Below, one piece after another: positions 53,586-64,000 of a stretch of DNA of 64,000 nucleotides. The notes beneath the pieces were generated by a model that made no database searches, was not told the origin of the DNA, and saw only the letters and a program-made list of their open reading frames with translations. Source of the DNA: Symsagittifera roscoffensis (Eukaryota > Xenacoelomorpha > Acoela > Convolutidae); assembly GCF_963678635.1 (NCBI RefSeq), contig NC_087069.1:20000660-20064659 (forward strand). The letters are read 5' to 3'. A program made the position numbers and the translations under genes. Each line of letters starts with the position of its first letter. Position 1 is the stretch's first letter.

Positions 53586-53635
53586 GTAAAGAACAATCGT
53601 AAGCCACGCAACCCCTTAAATTATGAGAAACAGCC

Positions 53636-53846
53636 GGTTCTTTTTCCTTTCCCCCTCTCACACTAATTTATGTGAATTTATGTTGAATTTTATGTTCTAA
53701 CGAGTGACTTTACAAGGTTAATTATGAAAATCAAATTTTTTTGTCATGGCCTAAACAGTCTGCATGTCAATTTTCATGACAGTCGGACAAAGTGATCACT
53801 AACTTCAAATATGAAAAACTGCAGGTGGGGTGAAGGAAAAAGAGCC
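53636..53846. mobile_element. Family A miniature element
   Basis: GGTTCTTTTTCC to GGAAAAAGAGCC. Perfect 8-bp TSD AAACAGCC at 53628-53635 and 53847-53854. Confidence 0.93.
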
Positions 53847-54106
53847 AAACAGCCGACGAATAAAAAAAACTTCAATCAACTTCAATGTTGAAAAACTATG
53901 TTTACGTAGTCATAACGTAATGAAAAAATGGGCTGTGAAAAAAGTAACTGTTTTGCACAAAAAACGTTATGCACACAAAAAAGTTTTGCCTATTTCTTTT
54001 GAAGGGCATAATTTTGTGTGCTTTGGTCAACTAACTAAAAGTTAACTAAAAGCTCAAATTTGAAATAAAAAATCATTTTTGAAAAGATTTTTTCATTAGA
54101 TCAATT

Positions 54107-54303
54107 GGCTCTTTTTCGTTCCCCCCACCTGCAAACTTTAAAAATTAAAATTACAGTTCACATTGTGCGATTGTCGTGAAAATTGACATGCAGACTAATT
54201 AGGCCATGGGGAACATCTTTGGTCTTCATACGAAACCTTGTAAAACCGCTCGTTAGACTATAAAATTGATTCTCGTGTGAGGTGGGGGGAAGGAAAAAGA
54301 GCC
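54107..54303. mobile_element. Family A miniature element
   Basis: GGCTCTTTTTCG to GGAAAAAGAGCC. Perfect 8-bp TSD GATCAATT at 54099-54106 and 54304-54311. Opposite orientation to its neighbour at 53636. Confidence 0.94.
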
Positions 54304-54639
54304 GATCAATTGTGTAAGACAGAACCAAAACAAATTTCTCCAAAGCATTGAAATTGTAAAACGGCCACAAACCCCTGTTGACTCATTTTTGACTTTCCAA
54401 GGTCTTTGTCACTTGTGTTTGGTTACGAACAACACCCTAAAAAATTAAACATAAAAAAGTTGGTTCATGGAAAAATGCTAAATATGATGTTTAATGACCC
54501 TATATAGGATATATTTTGTCCATATAAGTAAAATCACTAATCATAGATCTCTCATGCAATTTTATGTACTTACGGAATTGCATGAAAAATTAATGATTAA
54601 CATTTTTCCATATTTGAAAATTGTATGATTACCATTTGT

Positions 54640-54757
54640 GTGATCAACTCGGTTGTTCTTCATGCCTTAGATCGTAACTTTACGCGTTTAGCCATAATTA
54701 AACGTACGACAGCTATACAATCTAAAACTTGAAATGTGGGGGAAGTGGAAAAGAGCC
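54640..54757. mobile_element. Family B element, right half only
   Basis: Matches the right half of family B (TTTACGCGTTTAGCCATAAT, end GGAAGTGGAAAAGAGCC). The left end is not seen. Confidence 0.7.
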
Positions 54758-54941
54758 CATGAGTGTAACTCTCTGCAGAGTGAGAGTTAGAGTGTACATG
54801 TGATAGCATAGGATTTTGCAGATAATCACGCGAATAGTGCGATGTAAAATACTCGTCTTCCCCCTCCCCCCCCCAAAAAAAAAAACTCTCAAAAAACCCT
54901 TAAGTCAAAGCCAAGTTTGAAGATCAACAAAATTCATTATT

Positions 54942-55421
54942 GGCTCTTTTCCAGTCCCCCCTTCAAATTCGATTTTGAAAATCTTATTTAACGTTGTCAT
55001 AATGCATTGAAATTTGGCATGGTGGGGTCTTATGCGTTAAATGGCCCAAAACTAGGAAATTAGTCAGAAATTTTATTTCAAATTGAAAACACGTAATCAA
55101 CAAACACTTACTTCAGTTATTACATATTCTACGAGCCAATCAGGATTAATCTCAGTATCAATCGAAATGGCTGACCTAGTTGCTCGAATTTGATTGGCTA
55201 TTATTAGCCAATCAGGATCAGTTTCAGTTTTAGTTTTCATTTTGCTTCAATTTTGATTTTTGGGCCGTTTAACGCATAAGACCCGCATGGTGAACAAATC
55301 GACAACTGTGAACAGATTTGTTCTTCATACTTTACATCGCAACATCACGCATTTAGCCATAATAACACGTAAAACAAACATAAAACTCGGTATTTTGAAA
55401 GGGGGGAACTTGAAAAGAGCC
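54942..55421. mobile_element. Family B element interrupted by element E
   Basis: GGCTCTTTTCCAGTCCCCC at the left, TTGAAAAGAGCC at the right. Perfect 8-bp TSD TCATTATT at 54934-54941 and 55422-55429. The element at 55025-55284 splits it in the middle. Confidence 0.93.
55025..55284. mobile_element. hAT-like miniature element, family E, nested in family B
   Basis: Long terminal inverted repeats: GGGTCTTATGCGTTAAATGG and its near-perfect inverse ending AACGCATAAGACCC. Perfect 8-bp TSD GCATGGTG at 55017-55024 and 55285-55292. 260 bp, with no coding. The interior has internal repeats of CCAATCAGGAT. Confidence 0.93.
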
Positions 55422-55429
55422 TCATTATT

Positions 55430-56410
55430 TCCTAATAATTCAGTTTCAGTTTTCGTTACAACGGGACAATGTGGATTTTAAAGAATTACTCTTAAAAACT
55501 CGCAAGGTGATAGCCAAAGCATGAAGTGCAAAACAAATCAAAACGTTTTGGATGTTCGCCATGAAAAGGAACCCTTAAAAATCAACACCATTCAACTGCT
55601 CACAAACATAATTTTTTTGGCGTTGTAGAAACAATTACACTAAGCAGAACGGTTTAAGAGAATAACAGTAAAAAAATAACGACTTCATCAAAAAACGCTA
55701 CGAAAATGTCTAGGAAGGCCCGAGAACGTTAGATTAGCTGGTTCAAGGCCCGAAACGCATAAAGGCTTAAGCCTTTTGTTTTCGGGCCTGTTGCAACTAT
55801 TTTAAAACCAAATTATTAAGCATTGAACTATTTGATTTAAGCACACTATTTGTTATGCCGCTACTCAATGTGTGCCGCTAACGTTTGTCTGTAATATTTT
55901 TCATGTTGAAACCCGTGCCCGCTGACCATGGCCGGTTGGTTGATATGGCACAGCCTAAAACAGCAAAAAAAATCCATAGCAAAAATATATAACTAGTTTG
56001 TTCGATTTTTTTGCTTCGCGGCATTAGTAATCATTATAAATTGCTTTCTTGATATAAATTTATAACAGTTTCTGTACGTTCAAAAATTTAGTTTGAATCC
56101 AGAGACAGTTAATAGATCATATGATTCGTTCGACAAAGTCCTTGGTATTGCTGAGAAGTTTGAAACGGGGGTTGCAAATACAGATAGCAACCGAAACAAA
56201 CCTTTTTATTATGTATCTTTGTGATAGCAATAACACATATTTTAAAAAATAGTTTCAGTGCAGTAGCAAACTTTAAATCAAACTAAGCTCGCATTAGGTT
56301 CGCATTTTCCATTCAATTGTAAAATGGCATGTTTTTAACAAGTCTCTTAATTGTAGTTTCCTTTCTTATCTAGACATAGAACAGCTCGGCATTACTTTTC
56401 ATGATTTTTA
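55430..56410. other. Non-coding region
   Basis: No gene seen. A short inverted repeat, AAGGCCCGAAACGCATAAAGGCTTAAGCC with a GGCCT partner, lies near 55745-55790 (motifs GGCCCGAA and TTCGGGCC). Confidence 0.4.
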
Positions 56411-56415
56411 GAGTT

Positions 56416-56681
56416 TGTGATATTCCCTAAATCCTATCTGAAAACTGAACTAATTATAAGGTTAAATTAATAGTAAAGTTAATAAGTAGATATGGTTTAG
56501 AATAACAGAATTAAAAAGCAACTTAGCTTTAGCACCGCAAAGCTGGTGGACATAATAGACACGATTGGCACGTGTCTATTTCATACCCTACCGAGCAAAC
56601 GATCATCATTAAATGATTATAGGACAATTCATTTCAACCTTGTGTCCTCAAATAATTAGTGGTCAACACTCTACCACCACA
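56416..56681 (-). repeat. 3' LTR of the third element
   Basis: Plus strand starts TGTGATATTCCCTAAATCC and ends CACTCTACCACCACA. Pairs with 60722-60998. Lacks about 30 bp near 56518 that the other LTR has. Confidence 0.92.
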
Positions 56682-56950
56682 ATTCCCTTTCTAGGAAAAA
56701 CTCGTACAACGTATAAAATTCATTTCACTGTGAACAAATCAATCGAAGAGTTTAAGAGTTTAAAAATTTAATCAGTTTTCTTCGCCTGAACATGGTCTGG
56801 TTTAAAATCGCAAACATGGATCTCTTGAACTCCTCCTTAGCGGCGGTGACGGCGTGTTTCCTGATGAAGACGGAATATCCCCCTGCAATTTTGGCATTGT
56901 CTGAAACTTCTCCTCGCCTGTTTTCTCTTCCACACTCTTAACTGAAAATT

Positions 56951-57316
56951 TTAGCGGACTTCCGAAGAACTGAATTTGTCGATTACTTCTGCTCGATGAC
57001 CTCTTCGAACTGTTTGATACCTGTAAATCTTTGTCTCCGTCTTTTTGTTTCGTATCTTTTCTTGTCTGGATGATTCTGAAGTTTTGATTTCTTCAGACTT
57101 CTGTTCTTCCTCTACTGAAGTGGTTCCCAAGCCTGTTGCTTCCACCTCCCCTTCCTTGTTTAGTGAAATTTTTGTCTTCTCCTTTACTGGAATTGACGAT
57201 ATCGGGTAGCTTTCTGTAATATTCTGACTAGTGTCTTGCATATTTTCGGACGCTACATTCTGACTTGTTTTCTTCATATCCTTTGCTCCAATAGTGAATG
57301 ACGATATCGGGCACAC
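56951..57316 (-). CDS. Charged C-terminal ORF of the third element, 121 aa
   Basis: Rich in Glu, Lys, Ser and Thr, with a repeated CPISSFTI / YPISSIPV pair and no folded domain. The position after integrase fits a disordered Pol tail or accessory frame. No family recognised. Confidence 0.4.
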   Translation of the reverse strand: MCPISSFTIGAKDMKKTSQNVASENMQDTSQNITESYPISSIPVKEKTKISLNKEGEVEATGLGTTSVEEEQKSEEIKTSESSRQEKIRNKKTETKIYRYQTVRRGHRAEVIDKFSSSEVR

Positions 57317-57747
57317 ATTGGTCGTCGTGTTTCTGGCTCATTCGATCTTTGTACTGCCTGTACTTCATGCTATGGGGAGCTACACGAAGACATAGTTAAG
57401 TCTATGATTTCGCCGCTTGGGTTGTTTCGTAGTACATTTGGTGATGCTGTATATCTGGCTGCTAAAGTTGGTGAATTCTTCTTGGGTATCTTCGTCAACG
57501 TTAAATACAACTCCATTGTCTTTGCTTTTAGTTTCTCTAGCTTCGCAAAAAGTCCCTACTTATTCTCTGAATCTGATTCTTCTGTCGACAAAGATACCGG
57601 AGAATTTCTGGTTGAGTATAACTTCGCCTCTGATTGGTTGGATTCGGCTCAAACGCCCCCTCGTGGTGATCTGATTAGATGCGGCAGAGTCGTGAATAAA
57701 CTAAGATTAGTTGATTCTGATTGGGTAAAGCTTTCGCCGCATGTAGT
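57317..57747 (-). pseudogene. Decayed Pol C-terminal region of the third element
   Basis: The minus frames are broken by stops and no DDE integrase core is recognisable. The long plus-strand frame here (57404-57751) is antisense to the element and is not taken as a gene. Confidence 0.4.
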
Positions 57748-58467
57748 TTAGCCGTTTCGAGGTGAGTTGCAAATTTGATTATACTGTTTTGATTGGCTAA
57801 AAAATTCGCCGCGTAAATTTCCGATATGTACATGAGGGATGAGGATTTGCTTTAAGTAATCTAAATTGCTAATGTAAAAATCACATGATAATGCGCCCTC
57901 TTGCGGATGTGGTGATTGGATGGGACTTGGACCGTCTTTATCGAATGTTGCCTCTAAATTGGCGGTTCTATACCAATGATTTGATTGATTGAAGTTTTTG
58001 TACAGAATATTGTCGTCCTCCTCTAGCGTTCGCATAACTGACTGTAGTCTTTTGCGTAGATTCACGTCAAACAAAAAATTTATTTGGGTATAAACTGTTC
58101 GTTTCTTGTGGGCATGAATTAACTGAACTTTTCCATGATCTAAAAGGTTCTTCTCTGGCGTATATATCATCCTACTTTCCTCGTCGAAACTCTCAATTGC
58201 CTTGACTATGAATTGCTCAGTGTAATTTGAAAAAAGTAGTGCCTCAAACTTAGGACTTCTTGACAAGTAATCGGCTATTCCTATTTTAGAGCCTGCAAGG
58301 TGGGATGTTGTGTATTTGAATGGCAACATGATGTCTGCCCATCTGATTAATCTGCACTGGTAGCTCTTATTTCCACGGTTTTCTGTCAACGCTGTAACCA
58401 TAGTTTTATGGTCGGTTACAATTTGAAATTTGCTCTCAACATAGTTTCTGAAAAATCGCATGACCAA
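57748..58467 (-). CDS. Gypsy RNase H end and following Pol region, 239 aa frame
   Basis: FQIVTDHKTMVTAL (third RNase H Asp), RLIRWADIMLPFKYTTSHL and GIADYLSRSP are diagnostic of the gypsy RNase H C-terminus. The part after residue 80 is less conserved spacer before integrase. The RNase H N-terminal half continues upstream to about 58640 in another frame (KKCDANHKTVGSALEQELEQ, trimmed). Confidence 0.9.
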   Translation of the reverse strand: MVMRFFRNYVESKFQIVTDHKTMVTALTENRGNKSYQCRLIRWADIMLPFKYTTSHLAGSKIGIADYLSRSPKFEALLFSNYTEQFIVKAIESFDEESRMIYTPEKNLLDHGKVQLIHAHKKRTVYTQINFLFDVNLRKRLQSVMRTLEEDDNILYKNFNQSNHWYRTANLEATFDKDGPSPIQSPHPQEGALSCDFYISNLDYLKQILIPHVHIGNLRGEFFSQSKQYNQICNSPRNG

Positions 58468-58479
58468 ACATTTTAGAGC

Positions 58480-59350
58480 AGTTCTAGCTCGTTTGTGCTA
58501 TACTTTTGCTCGGCTGTATTCAGAAATTTTTCCGTGAAGACAATTGGTACCCATTTGTCCTGTTCTAACTCTTGCTCCAACGCTGATCCCACTGTCTTGT
58601 GATTTGCGTCACATTTTTTCCTGCACCCTTTGGTTGCGTCGTAATGGTACATTTTGGCTGTGTGGGCAATCAGTTCTATTATCTTTTGAACAACATTAAT
58701 CGCCTCTTCACTCCAAATGAACTTTGTTGCCTGCTTTTATTGATGATCGCAGTGGCTAAATGTATTTTTGTATATTAGCGACAAATCTGAACAAGCGATT
58801 CAGTGTACCCATAAAGGATCTGAGCTTTTCAGAGATTTTGGTGACTGTAGAGCCATTACTGCTTCTATCTTTGAGTGTTTTGGTCTTTTCCCTGTATCAT
58901 CGATCTCGAATCCCAGCCAGATTAGGTTGGTTTTGAAAACATTTGCTTTTACTCAGTTTTAAAGCGAATCCTTCTTTGTCTAATCTTGATAAAACTTCGT
59001 CGACTATTTTGTTATGGCTGGTAATTGATCCTTTCCACACTATTAAGATATCATCTAAGATACAGAATACTTCTTGTACTCCTTGAATTGTGTTGTCCAA
59101 CGCCTCCAAAATTCCTTCGGCATGTCTGTTAATCCATGAAATCCGCTTTTAAATATGTTTGTTTCTGTAAAACCCCACATAATATGCTGAAGTTGCAGTG
59201 TTTGCTGACGGATTCATCTAATGGAAGTTGACTAAATGCGTAATTCAGGTCTAACGACGTAAACCAAACTGTGCCTTCTGAATTGGACGTGATGATTTGA
59301 GCCGCAGAATCAAAAGTTTTAACAGGTTTGGCATTTGAAATTTAGTTTTC
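58480..59350 (-). pseudogene. Gypsy RT of the third element (fragmented)
   Basis: The frame at 58897-59109 holds VFCILDDILIVWKG, a YxDD-type box with L in place of the usual V, and LDKEGFALKLSKSKCFQ. The flanking RT is in other frames with stops. Confidence 0.85.
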
Positions 59351-60157
59351 TAGATTTAAGAGTTCATCGGTTTCGCGTCCATCGCTTTTTTCACTGTGCC
59401 ATCCTTTTCAGCTGTGATTACTTCTGAAGCTACAAGTTTATCACTTGTGCATTTTTGTAGATTTACTATATGGCCTTCTTTTATAATTTTTTTGATTTAA
59501 GCTCCCAATTTTGCTTGAATCTGGATTGGCACCCTTCTGCCGATTTATCGAAATAGAACTAGAGGTGATTTGAATAGAAAAAACACCTTGTGGTTTTTTG
59601 AAGCTCCGAGTCTATGGAACATGCCATTGTATTTGGTGACAAATTGGTTCTTACAAAAACCTGTTTCGGCTGATTCGAGGTCTTGATCTTCTGCAACTGT
59701 GTTGATTGAATTTGTAGGAGGCCTTAGCTGCGACGTTAGCATCCCCAGTTCTGGTTGAATGGCTAAACCTTATGGACATCTAGTCCTATTCTCGGAGGTT
59801 AAAAATTTTGCACCGTTAAGTTTCCAGCCGTTCGAACAATTATCAATTTCTTTTCAAATGTACCATAGAGTTTATAGGCTTGTGGTTACAATCAATGTAC
59901 GTTGTACTCATTGGGTTCTTATCCAGAGATAGCGTTCTTCCGTAAGGATCTTTTGCTAGCAATAGTAATGTCGTACGTTTGTTACCGATTGAGGCTGGAT
60001 CCCAGTATCAATGGTGCCGCTGAACAATGGGCCTCTTGATTTTAGCATTGCCCGGAGGCACTTATTTTCGCCTGTGGTAGAATTAATTACATCTAAATTT
60101 TTGACTGTTTCCGTCTGAAGAGCTAATTAAGAGATTTCTGAGAGTGAATAATTCTCT

Positions 60158-60445
60158 TCACTCTCTGAGTCTATGAAGTTGCGTGCTTGTGTGCTGTGTG
60201 CTGTTACAACGTGCTTGTGTGCTGTTACAGCATTTAGCGAAATGTCCCTTTTTCCCGCAGCTTCTGCATAATGCTCCCCTGGCTTGAGATTTCGCTTTAT
60301 ATTCGGCTGTGAATTTTTTTTCCACAAAAAAGCACGGTTTCAATTGGGTGTTCTGTTGGTCTTGTTGAGTTGTTGATTTAAAATTTCTCTTGCCTAGCGC
60401 TCTTTTCATTCTGTTTTGAACATTGTTCTTAGCTTGGATGAACAT
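60158..60445 (-). CDS. Gag zinc-knuckle region of the third element
   Basis: A 95-codon frame with CRSCGKKGHFAKCC, an intact C-x2-C-x4-H-x4-C zinc knuckle, after a basic stretch. The knuckle is followed by short Asn/Ser/Thr/Gln repeats (NSTQARCNSTQHTSTQ). Confidence 0.85.
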   Translation of the reverse strand: MFIQAKNNVQNRMKRALGKRNFKSTTQQDQQNTQLKPCFFVEKKFTAEYKAKSQARGALCRSCGKKGHFAKCCNSTQARCNSTQHTSTQLHRLRE

Positions 60446-60721
60446 TCTTAGCTTGGATTCCTTGCGATCCTATTGCCGCTTCCGTTGCCGATTCTTAAGT
60501 TGGAATAGGTTCTGGTTTCGGCGGTGGGTCGTCATGTACCGGTGTTGGGTCTGATAATAAGGTATTCGGGTCACAAGTCTCCTTGAGTGATACGGCAAGG
60601 GAAAATTGACCTATCCATACCTCCTATGGATATGGAGGTTTGGCTGACGGTTTGCCCCAAATAGAAGGGACTCCTAGCAGTTCCGTTCTGTTTTCAGAAA
60701 GAGAAACTGCTGGCTGCACTA

Positions 60722-60998
60722 TGTGATATTCCCTAAATCCTATCTGAAAACTGAACTAATAATAAGGTTGAAATAATTGTAAAGTTAATAAATAGTTATG
60801 GGAATAAACGAATTGTAAAGCAACTATAATCTTTCAACAGTTTACGAAGAGTGACTTAGCTTTAGCACCGCAAAGCTGGTGGACATAATAGACACAATTG
60901 GCAGGTATATTTTTCATAGCGAGCCATAAATGATTATAGGACAATTCATTTCAACCTTGTGTCCTCAAATACTTGGTGATCAACACTCTACCACCGCA
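60722..60998 (-). repeat. 5' LTR of the third element
   Basis: Same ends as the LTR at 56416. It has an extra CTATAATCTTTCAACAG stretch near 60822. The minus strand directly inside reads TAGTGCAGCCAGCAG, at the primer-site position, with no tRNA assignment. Confidence 0.92.
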
Positions 60999-61003
60999 GA
61001 GTT

Positions 61004-61949
61004 TTCAACGAATCTTACTTCCGCATTCGAGATAAAGTCAGAGCTAAAATTTACTTTCACTACAGTGGTTACTTACTTTGAAATTGTCTTTTTTTCTGGG
61101 TTTTTACCACAGTAACTTCGTTCAGATCCGCTTCTTTGTACCAATCCTAAATAATTTTGCACGCTTTTTACCCAGACAGTTTTAGTCTTGAACTCTTAAC
61201 TATCTCAATCTTAGCGTTGTCTGTCCGGGTTGCTCTAGTTAAGACTCCCACATCATAATTTACCATGCATGCAAACCTTGCTAGATCAGTACGCCCAAAT
61301 AGAAACAGTGACGTTTGATTTTTAGTGGGTGGAGTTTATAAAAATTGCAGACCGGCTATGGCTGGCACGACGGTTCTATTTTGTCTTTTTAAGCTATCAA
61401 AAGACATCAACATAACTCCTCAATCTCCCTCTAGGCTGTTCTTATCTGGACATAAATTGAATCGACTGAATCATAAAAAAGTGAATCAATGTCAATTTTG
61501 TAAAAGCTTTTGTTTTTGTGTACATGATCGAACAGAAGCGACCCAGAACTAAATTGAAAACTGTCTTTTTTTATTCGAATATCCCTTTTAATGATGATGC
61601 GCACGAGCTATAGTCTTGCTTGTGTTTGCCTGCAAACGAAACGACCGATTAACAGGAATCCAGTGAGTTAAGATACCATGTCGGTGATTGTGAATCGGTC
61701 TGGACGAATAGGTCGTTTCACTCCCAATATGCCTTTGCTACCGTCGTTACACTATGTAATATATCTGTAGTTTCAAATAACGATTTTTCTACTTGTTTTA
61801 AAAACATTTGAAAATTTAATATAGAACAAAACACACATACACACAAGCGAATATTCGATCGCAAAGTTTTAGAAGGTTCAGATCAGAATGTCTAAGAATC
61901 ATTCAGAGCGACCATCAAATATTCCAAAGTCTTGCATCATTGGAGTTTT
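61004..61949. other. Non-coding region right of the third element
   Basis: No gene or clear repeat. Several short frames without domain signatures. Confidence 0.4.
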
Positions 61950-63620
61950 TTTTGAAAAAAAGTCTGAAACTCTTTAAGCAAAATGAACTCGATTCAGTTT
62001 TAAGGCTAGATAGAACGTTCGTCAAAAATTTCGTGAAAAGATTTTTGTGATCCATGAAAAAATTTTAAGTAATTGTAAGTTTCTTAGCTTGAATAGTTTG
62101 CTTAGAAAAACGTAACTTTTAACAAATTGATTCGGTCTTTCACATTTTCGCAAATTGATTTAGAAAGTTTTAAAGTTCATCAGACGAACAGCTAGCTCAG
62201 AAAATTTTTTCGCAAAACGTTTCGGTCTAAAAAACAAAGTGAAATTTTATTTTCAGTTTTTATAGCTTCAATTGGTTGCTTAAGAAAAACTTCAATGTTT
62301 CAAGATCTGAATTTTAGTTTGAGTTGAATTTTGGGTGCATATACAAAGCAAACCTATACAAAACAGTCCAATACAAAATAGTCCGAAAAATCATGTAATG
62401 GAGGGAAAAAACAGTCCAATACAAAACAGTCCGGTTTAAGGTCACCGGTGGACGCCTCTAAATTTCGTATTAAATCCTACCCTCTGTTGGCAAGCTCGCA
62501 CCACGTTGGCGCGACTGCAGCGGTCACTATTTCGTTGTTTATGTTTGTTGAACGAAAGATTGAAGGACAATTCTCGGCCAACCGGCTTGTTAAAACAATT
62601 ATTAATTGGGACTGTTTTTCGGACTGTTTTGAATCGGGCAGTTTTGTATCGGACTGTTTTTTCGTTCATGTTCATGTTTTTTCGGACTGTTTTGTATTGG
62701 ACTGTTTTGTATGGGACTGTTTTGTACAGACACGAAATTTTTCAATTTTCATAATTTCATTGTTAAAGAAAAAACATTTTTGCGAATGACTTCGCTCTAT
62801 GGAACAACTTGAAATGTTTCAAATTATCATTGCTTGAATAGCTTGCTTAGAAAAATTTTTATTTTTCGCATTTGTTAGTTGTCTAAGAAACAACTCGAAA
62901 GCTCTCATTTTTTCATAATTTCAAAGATTGTTTGAGAAAAATTTGAAACTTTTGCGTATTATGTTGCTCTATAAACTATCTTGAAATATTTTAAAGGTTC
63001 ATTGCTTGAATAGTTTGATTCGTAAGCTATGTTTTTGACGGTAAACAATTGGCCCTAGAAGAGTTTGAAATATTTCGAAATTTCTTCGCTTAAATAGCAG
63101 GAAAACCGTATCATTTTTTACATTGTTCCGGTCTAAGAAGCAACGTTTGCTGATGTTTCATTGCTTTTCATTGCTTTCATTCAACTTTTCGCAAACCGTT
63201 TTGCTTAATGAAGTAATTTGAATTTTTTTTTAAACTTGAATAGCTTGAATAGCAAAAATTGAACATTTTGCAAACGATATCGCTCTACGAAACTGGAAAC
63301 ATTTCAAAGTTTTTTTTTTAAATAAATTTTTTCAAAAGATTGGGCTTAAAATACAACAAAAATTGTTTCAAATTTTCATCGCCAAAGTATCTCTCAAAGA
63401 AAAACTTATATTTTTTGCAAAACGATTCAGTCTAAAGTCTAAAAGCCAAGTTGAAATGTTCCAAGTTTCTTTGCTTCATAGGCTTCAATAAAAAACCGAA
63501 TGTTTTCACCATTCGATTGGCATCATGAAGTAACTCGAATTATTTCATACTTTCTTAGCTGAAATAGTTTTCTTGGAAATTTGAAATTTTTGCAAACGGT
63601 CCTTTCCTGAACGTTGGGCC
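61950..63620. repeat. Degenerate tandem repeat of about 100-120 bp
   Basis: Recurring words in fixed order: CTTGAATAGCTTGCTTAGAAAAA, then TTTTGCAAACG, then TTCGGTCTAAGAAGCAAC (each trimmed here to 20 or less in places), then TGAAATGTTTCAAA. Examples are at about 62090, 62270, 62830, 63005, 63090, 63230, 63385, 63470 and 63560. Units are strongly diverged and interrupted by the element at 62358-62725. Confidence 0.65.
62358..62710. mobile_element. Inverted-repeat element with iterated ACAGTCC motif
   Basis: Left end ACAAAACAGTCCAATACAAA; right end TTTGTATTGGACTGTTTTGT, its inverse. CAGTCC/GGACTG words recur ten or so times just inside both ends, like the subterminal binding sites of some DNA transposons. 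The frames open here are by-products of the repeats. TSD not resolved. A further TTTTGTATGGGACTGTTTTG copy extends the right side to 62730. Confidence 0.7.
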
Positions 63621-64000
63621 ATCAATCCTTCTTGAATTTTTTTTTTTCGCAGAGGAAACGATGCTTCTGTGCTTTTTCTGACGAGACCATTGAAAAAACT
63701 GCATGCCAGAGAATGGAGGCCAACCGGCTTCATTGAGTTAAATACGTCCACGTTCTCCTCAACAGTTCTGAACGAGCATGATATAGGGCCGAAGTTCCTG
63801 CGATGGGTTTTCTAGCCTTTCTCTCCGGTTTGATGATTGTTCTAAACTCTTCAAAGAGGAAAAGATGAGAACGGGATTCATCCTTGGAACTATCTTTGGG
63901 AAAACAGTATTGTTCAGCTGAAGTTACAAAGGTCCAGTGTACTCTCGAGCTGATGTATGCACAGGCTCACTGTCTTCAAGAAATTGGCGTTGACGTCGTT
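63545..64000 (-). other. Possible coding remnant at the right edge
   Basis: The minus strand has two protein-like open stretches in different frames: one at 63545-63830 (ENVDVFNSMKPVGLHSLACS) and one at about 63735-63940 (FPKDSSKDESRSHLFLFEEF). Base composition is less A/T-biased than its surroundings. No family recognised. It may be an exon edge, a pseudogene or chance. Confidence 0.3.

Larger units (their letters stand above)
56416..60998 (-). mobile_element. Third LTR retrotransposon, Ty3/gypsy type (degraded)
   Basis: Two LTRs (56416-56681 and 60722-60998) are flanked by a perfect 5-bp TSD, GAGTT (56411-56415 and 60999-61003). The body reads on the minus strand: zinc-knuckle Gag, RT, RNase H, then decayed integrase. 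The purine run AGAAAGGGAATT on the minus strand, just before the 3' LTR near 56682-56693, fits a polypurine tract. The LTRs differ by many changes, including a roughly 30-bp indel, so the insertion is old. It is a different lineage from the 20-kb element. Confidence 0.93.

Noticed and set aside
57404..57751. 115-codon plus-strand ORF
   Set aside because: It is antisense to the body of a minus-strand gypsy element with exact LTRs. The composition is that of a reverse-strand shadow.
62448..62789. 113-codon plus-strand ORF with repeated DCF motifs
   Set aside because: The DCF repeats are translations of the iterated GGACTGTTTT motif of an inverted-repeat element.

Overview
This window is animal (invertebrate) nuclear DNA, not bacterial. 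Three observations show this: a secreted chymotrypsin-family protease split into three exons with matching intron phases, metazoan-type BEL/Pao and Ty3/gypsy LTR retrotransposons, and many short non-autonomous DNA transposons with target-site duplications (TSDs). The phylum cannot be settled from the sequence. Almost everything outside four host exons is transposon-derived, and most of it is decayed.

Layout. 1-8313 (minus): a BEL/Pao retrotransposon with its 5' LTR, a tRNA-His-type primer site, a 43-44 bp tandem repeat in the leader, an unrecognised 214-residue ORF ahead of gag, then Gag-protease, reverse transcriptase (RT), RNase H and integrase, broken by a few lesions. 8848-9055 (minus): first exon of serine protease A. 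9.4-11.2 kb: hAT-like miniature elements (family A, 8-bp TSDs), nested and rearranged by an inverted duplication. 11216-31327 (minus): a 20.1-kb Ty3/gypsy-like element with matching LTRs and a short TSD, sitting in the terminal repeat of a family A copy. It has lost the RT YxDD box and the integrase core. It carries a decayed envelope-like gene plus unrecognised ORFs, and this 4.8-kb block is tandemly duplicated. 34503-52582 (minus): serine protease B in three exons (256 codons), with a 16-kb first intron. That intron holds a 1.5-kb tandem array (36.4-39.7 kb), a 1.45-kb tandem duplication (41.0-43.9 kb) and a plus-strand BEL/Pao chain (45231-51464: integrase fragment, LTR, second degraded element, LTR). 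53-55.4 kb: more hAT-like miniature elements, two nested with perfect 8-bp TSDs. 56416-60998 (minus): a third LTR element (gypsy type) with 5-bp TSD GAGTT. 61-64 kb: an old degenerate tandem repeat interrupted by an inverted-repeat element.

The two protease genes encode closely similar first exons and are probably tandem paralogues. Gene A's later exons, if present, lie left of the window, beyond the BEL/Pao insertion. The host gene appears intact despite heavy intronic insertion. The most unusual items are the accessory ORF shared by both BEL/Pao copies, the tRNA-like segment present in two BEL LTRs and missing from a third, the envelope-bearing block duplicated inside the large element, and a multi-level nest of transposons whose insertion order can be read from their TSDs.
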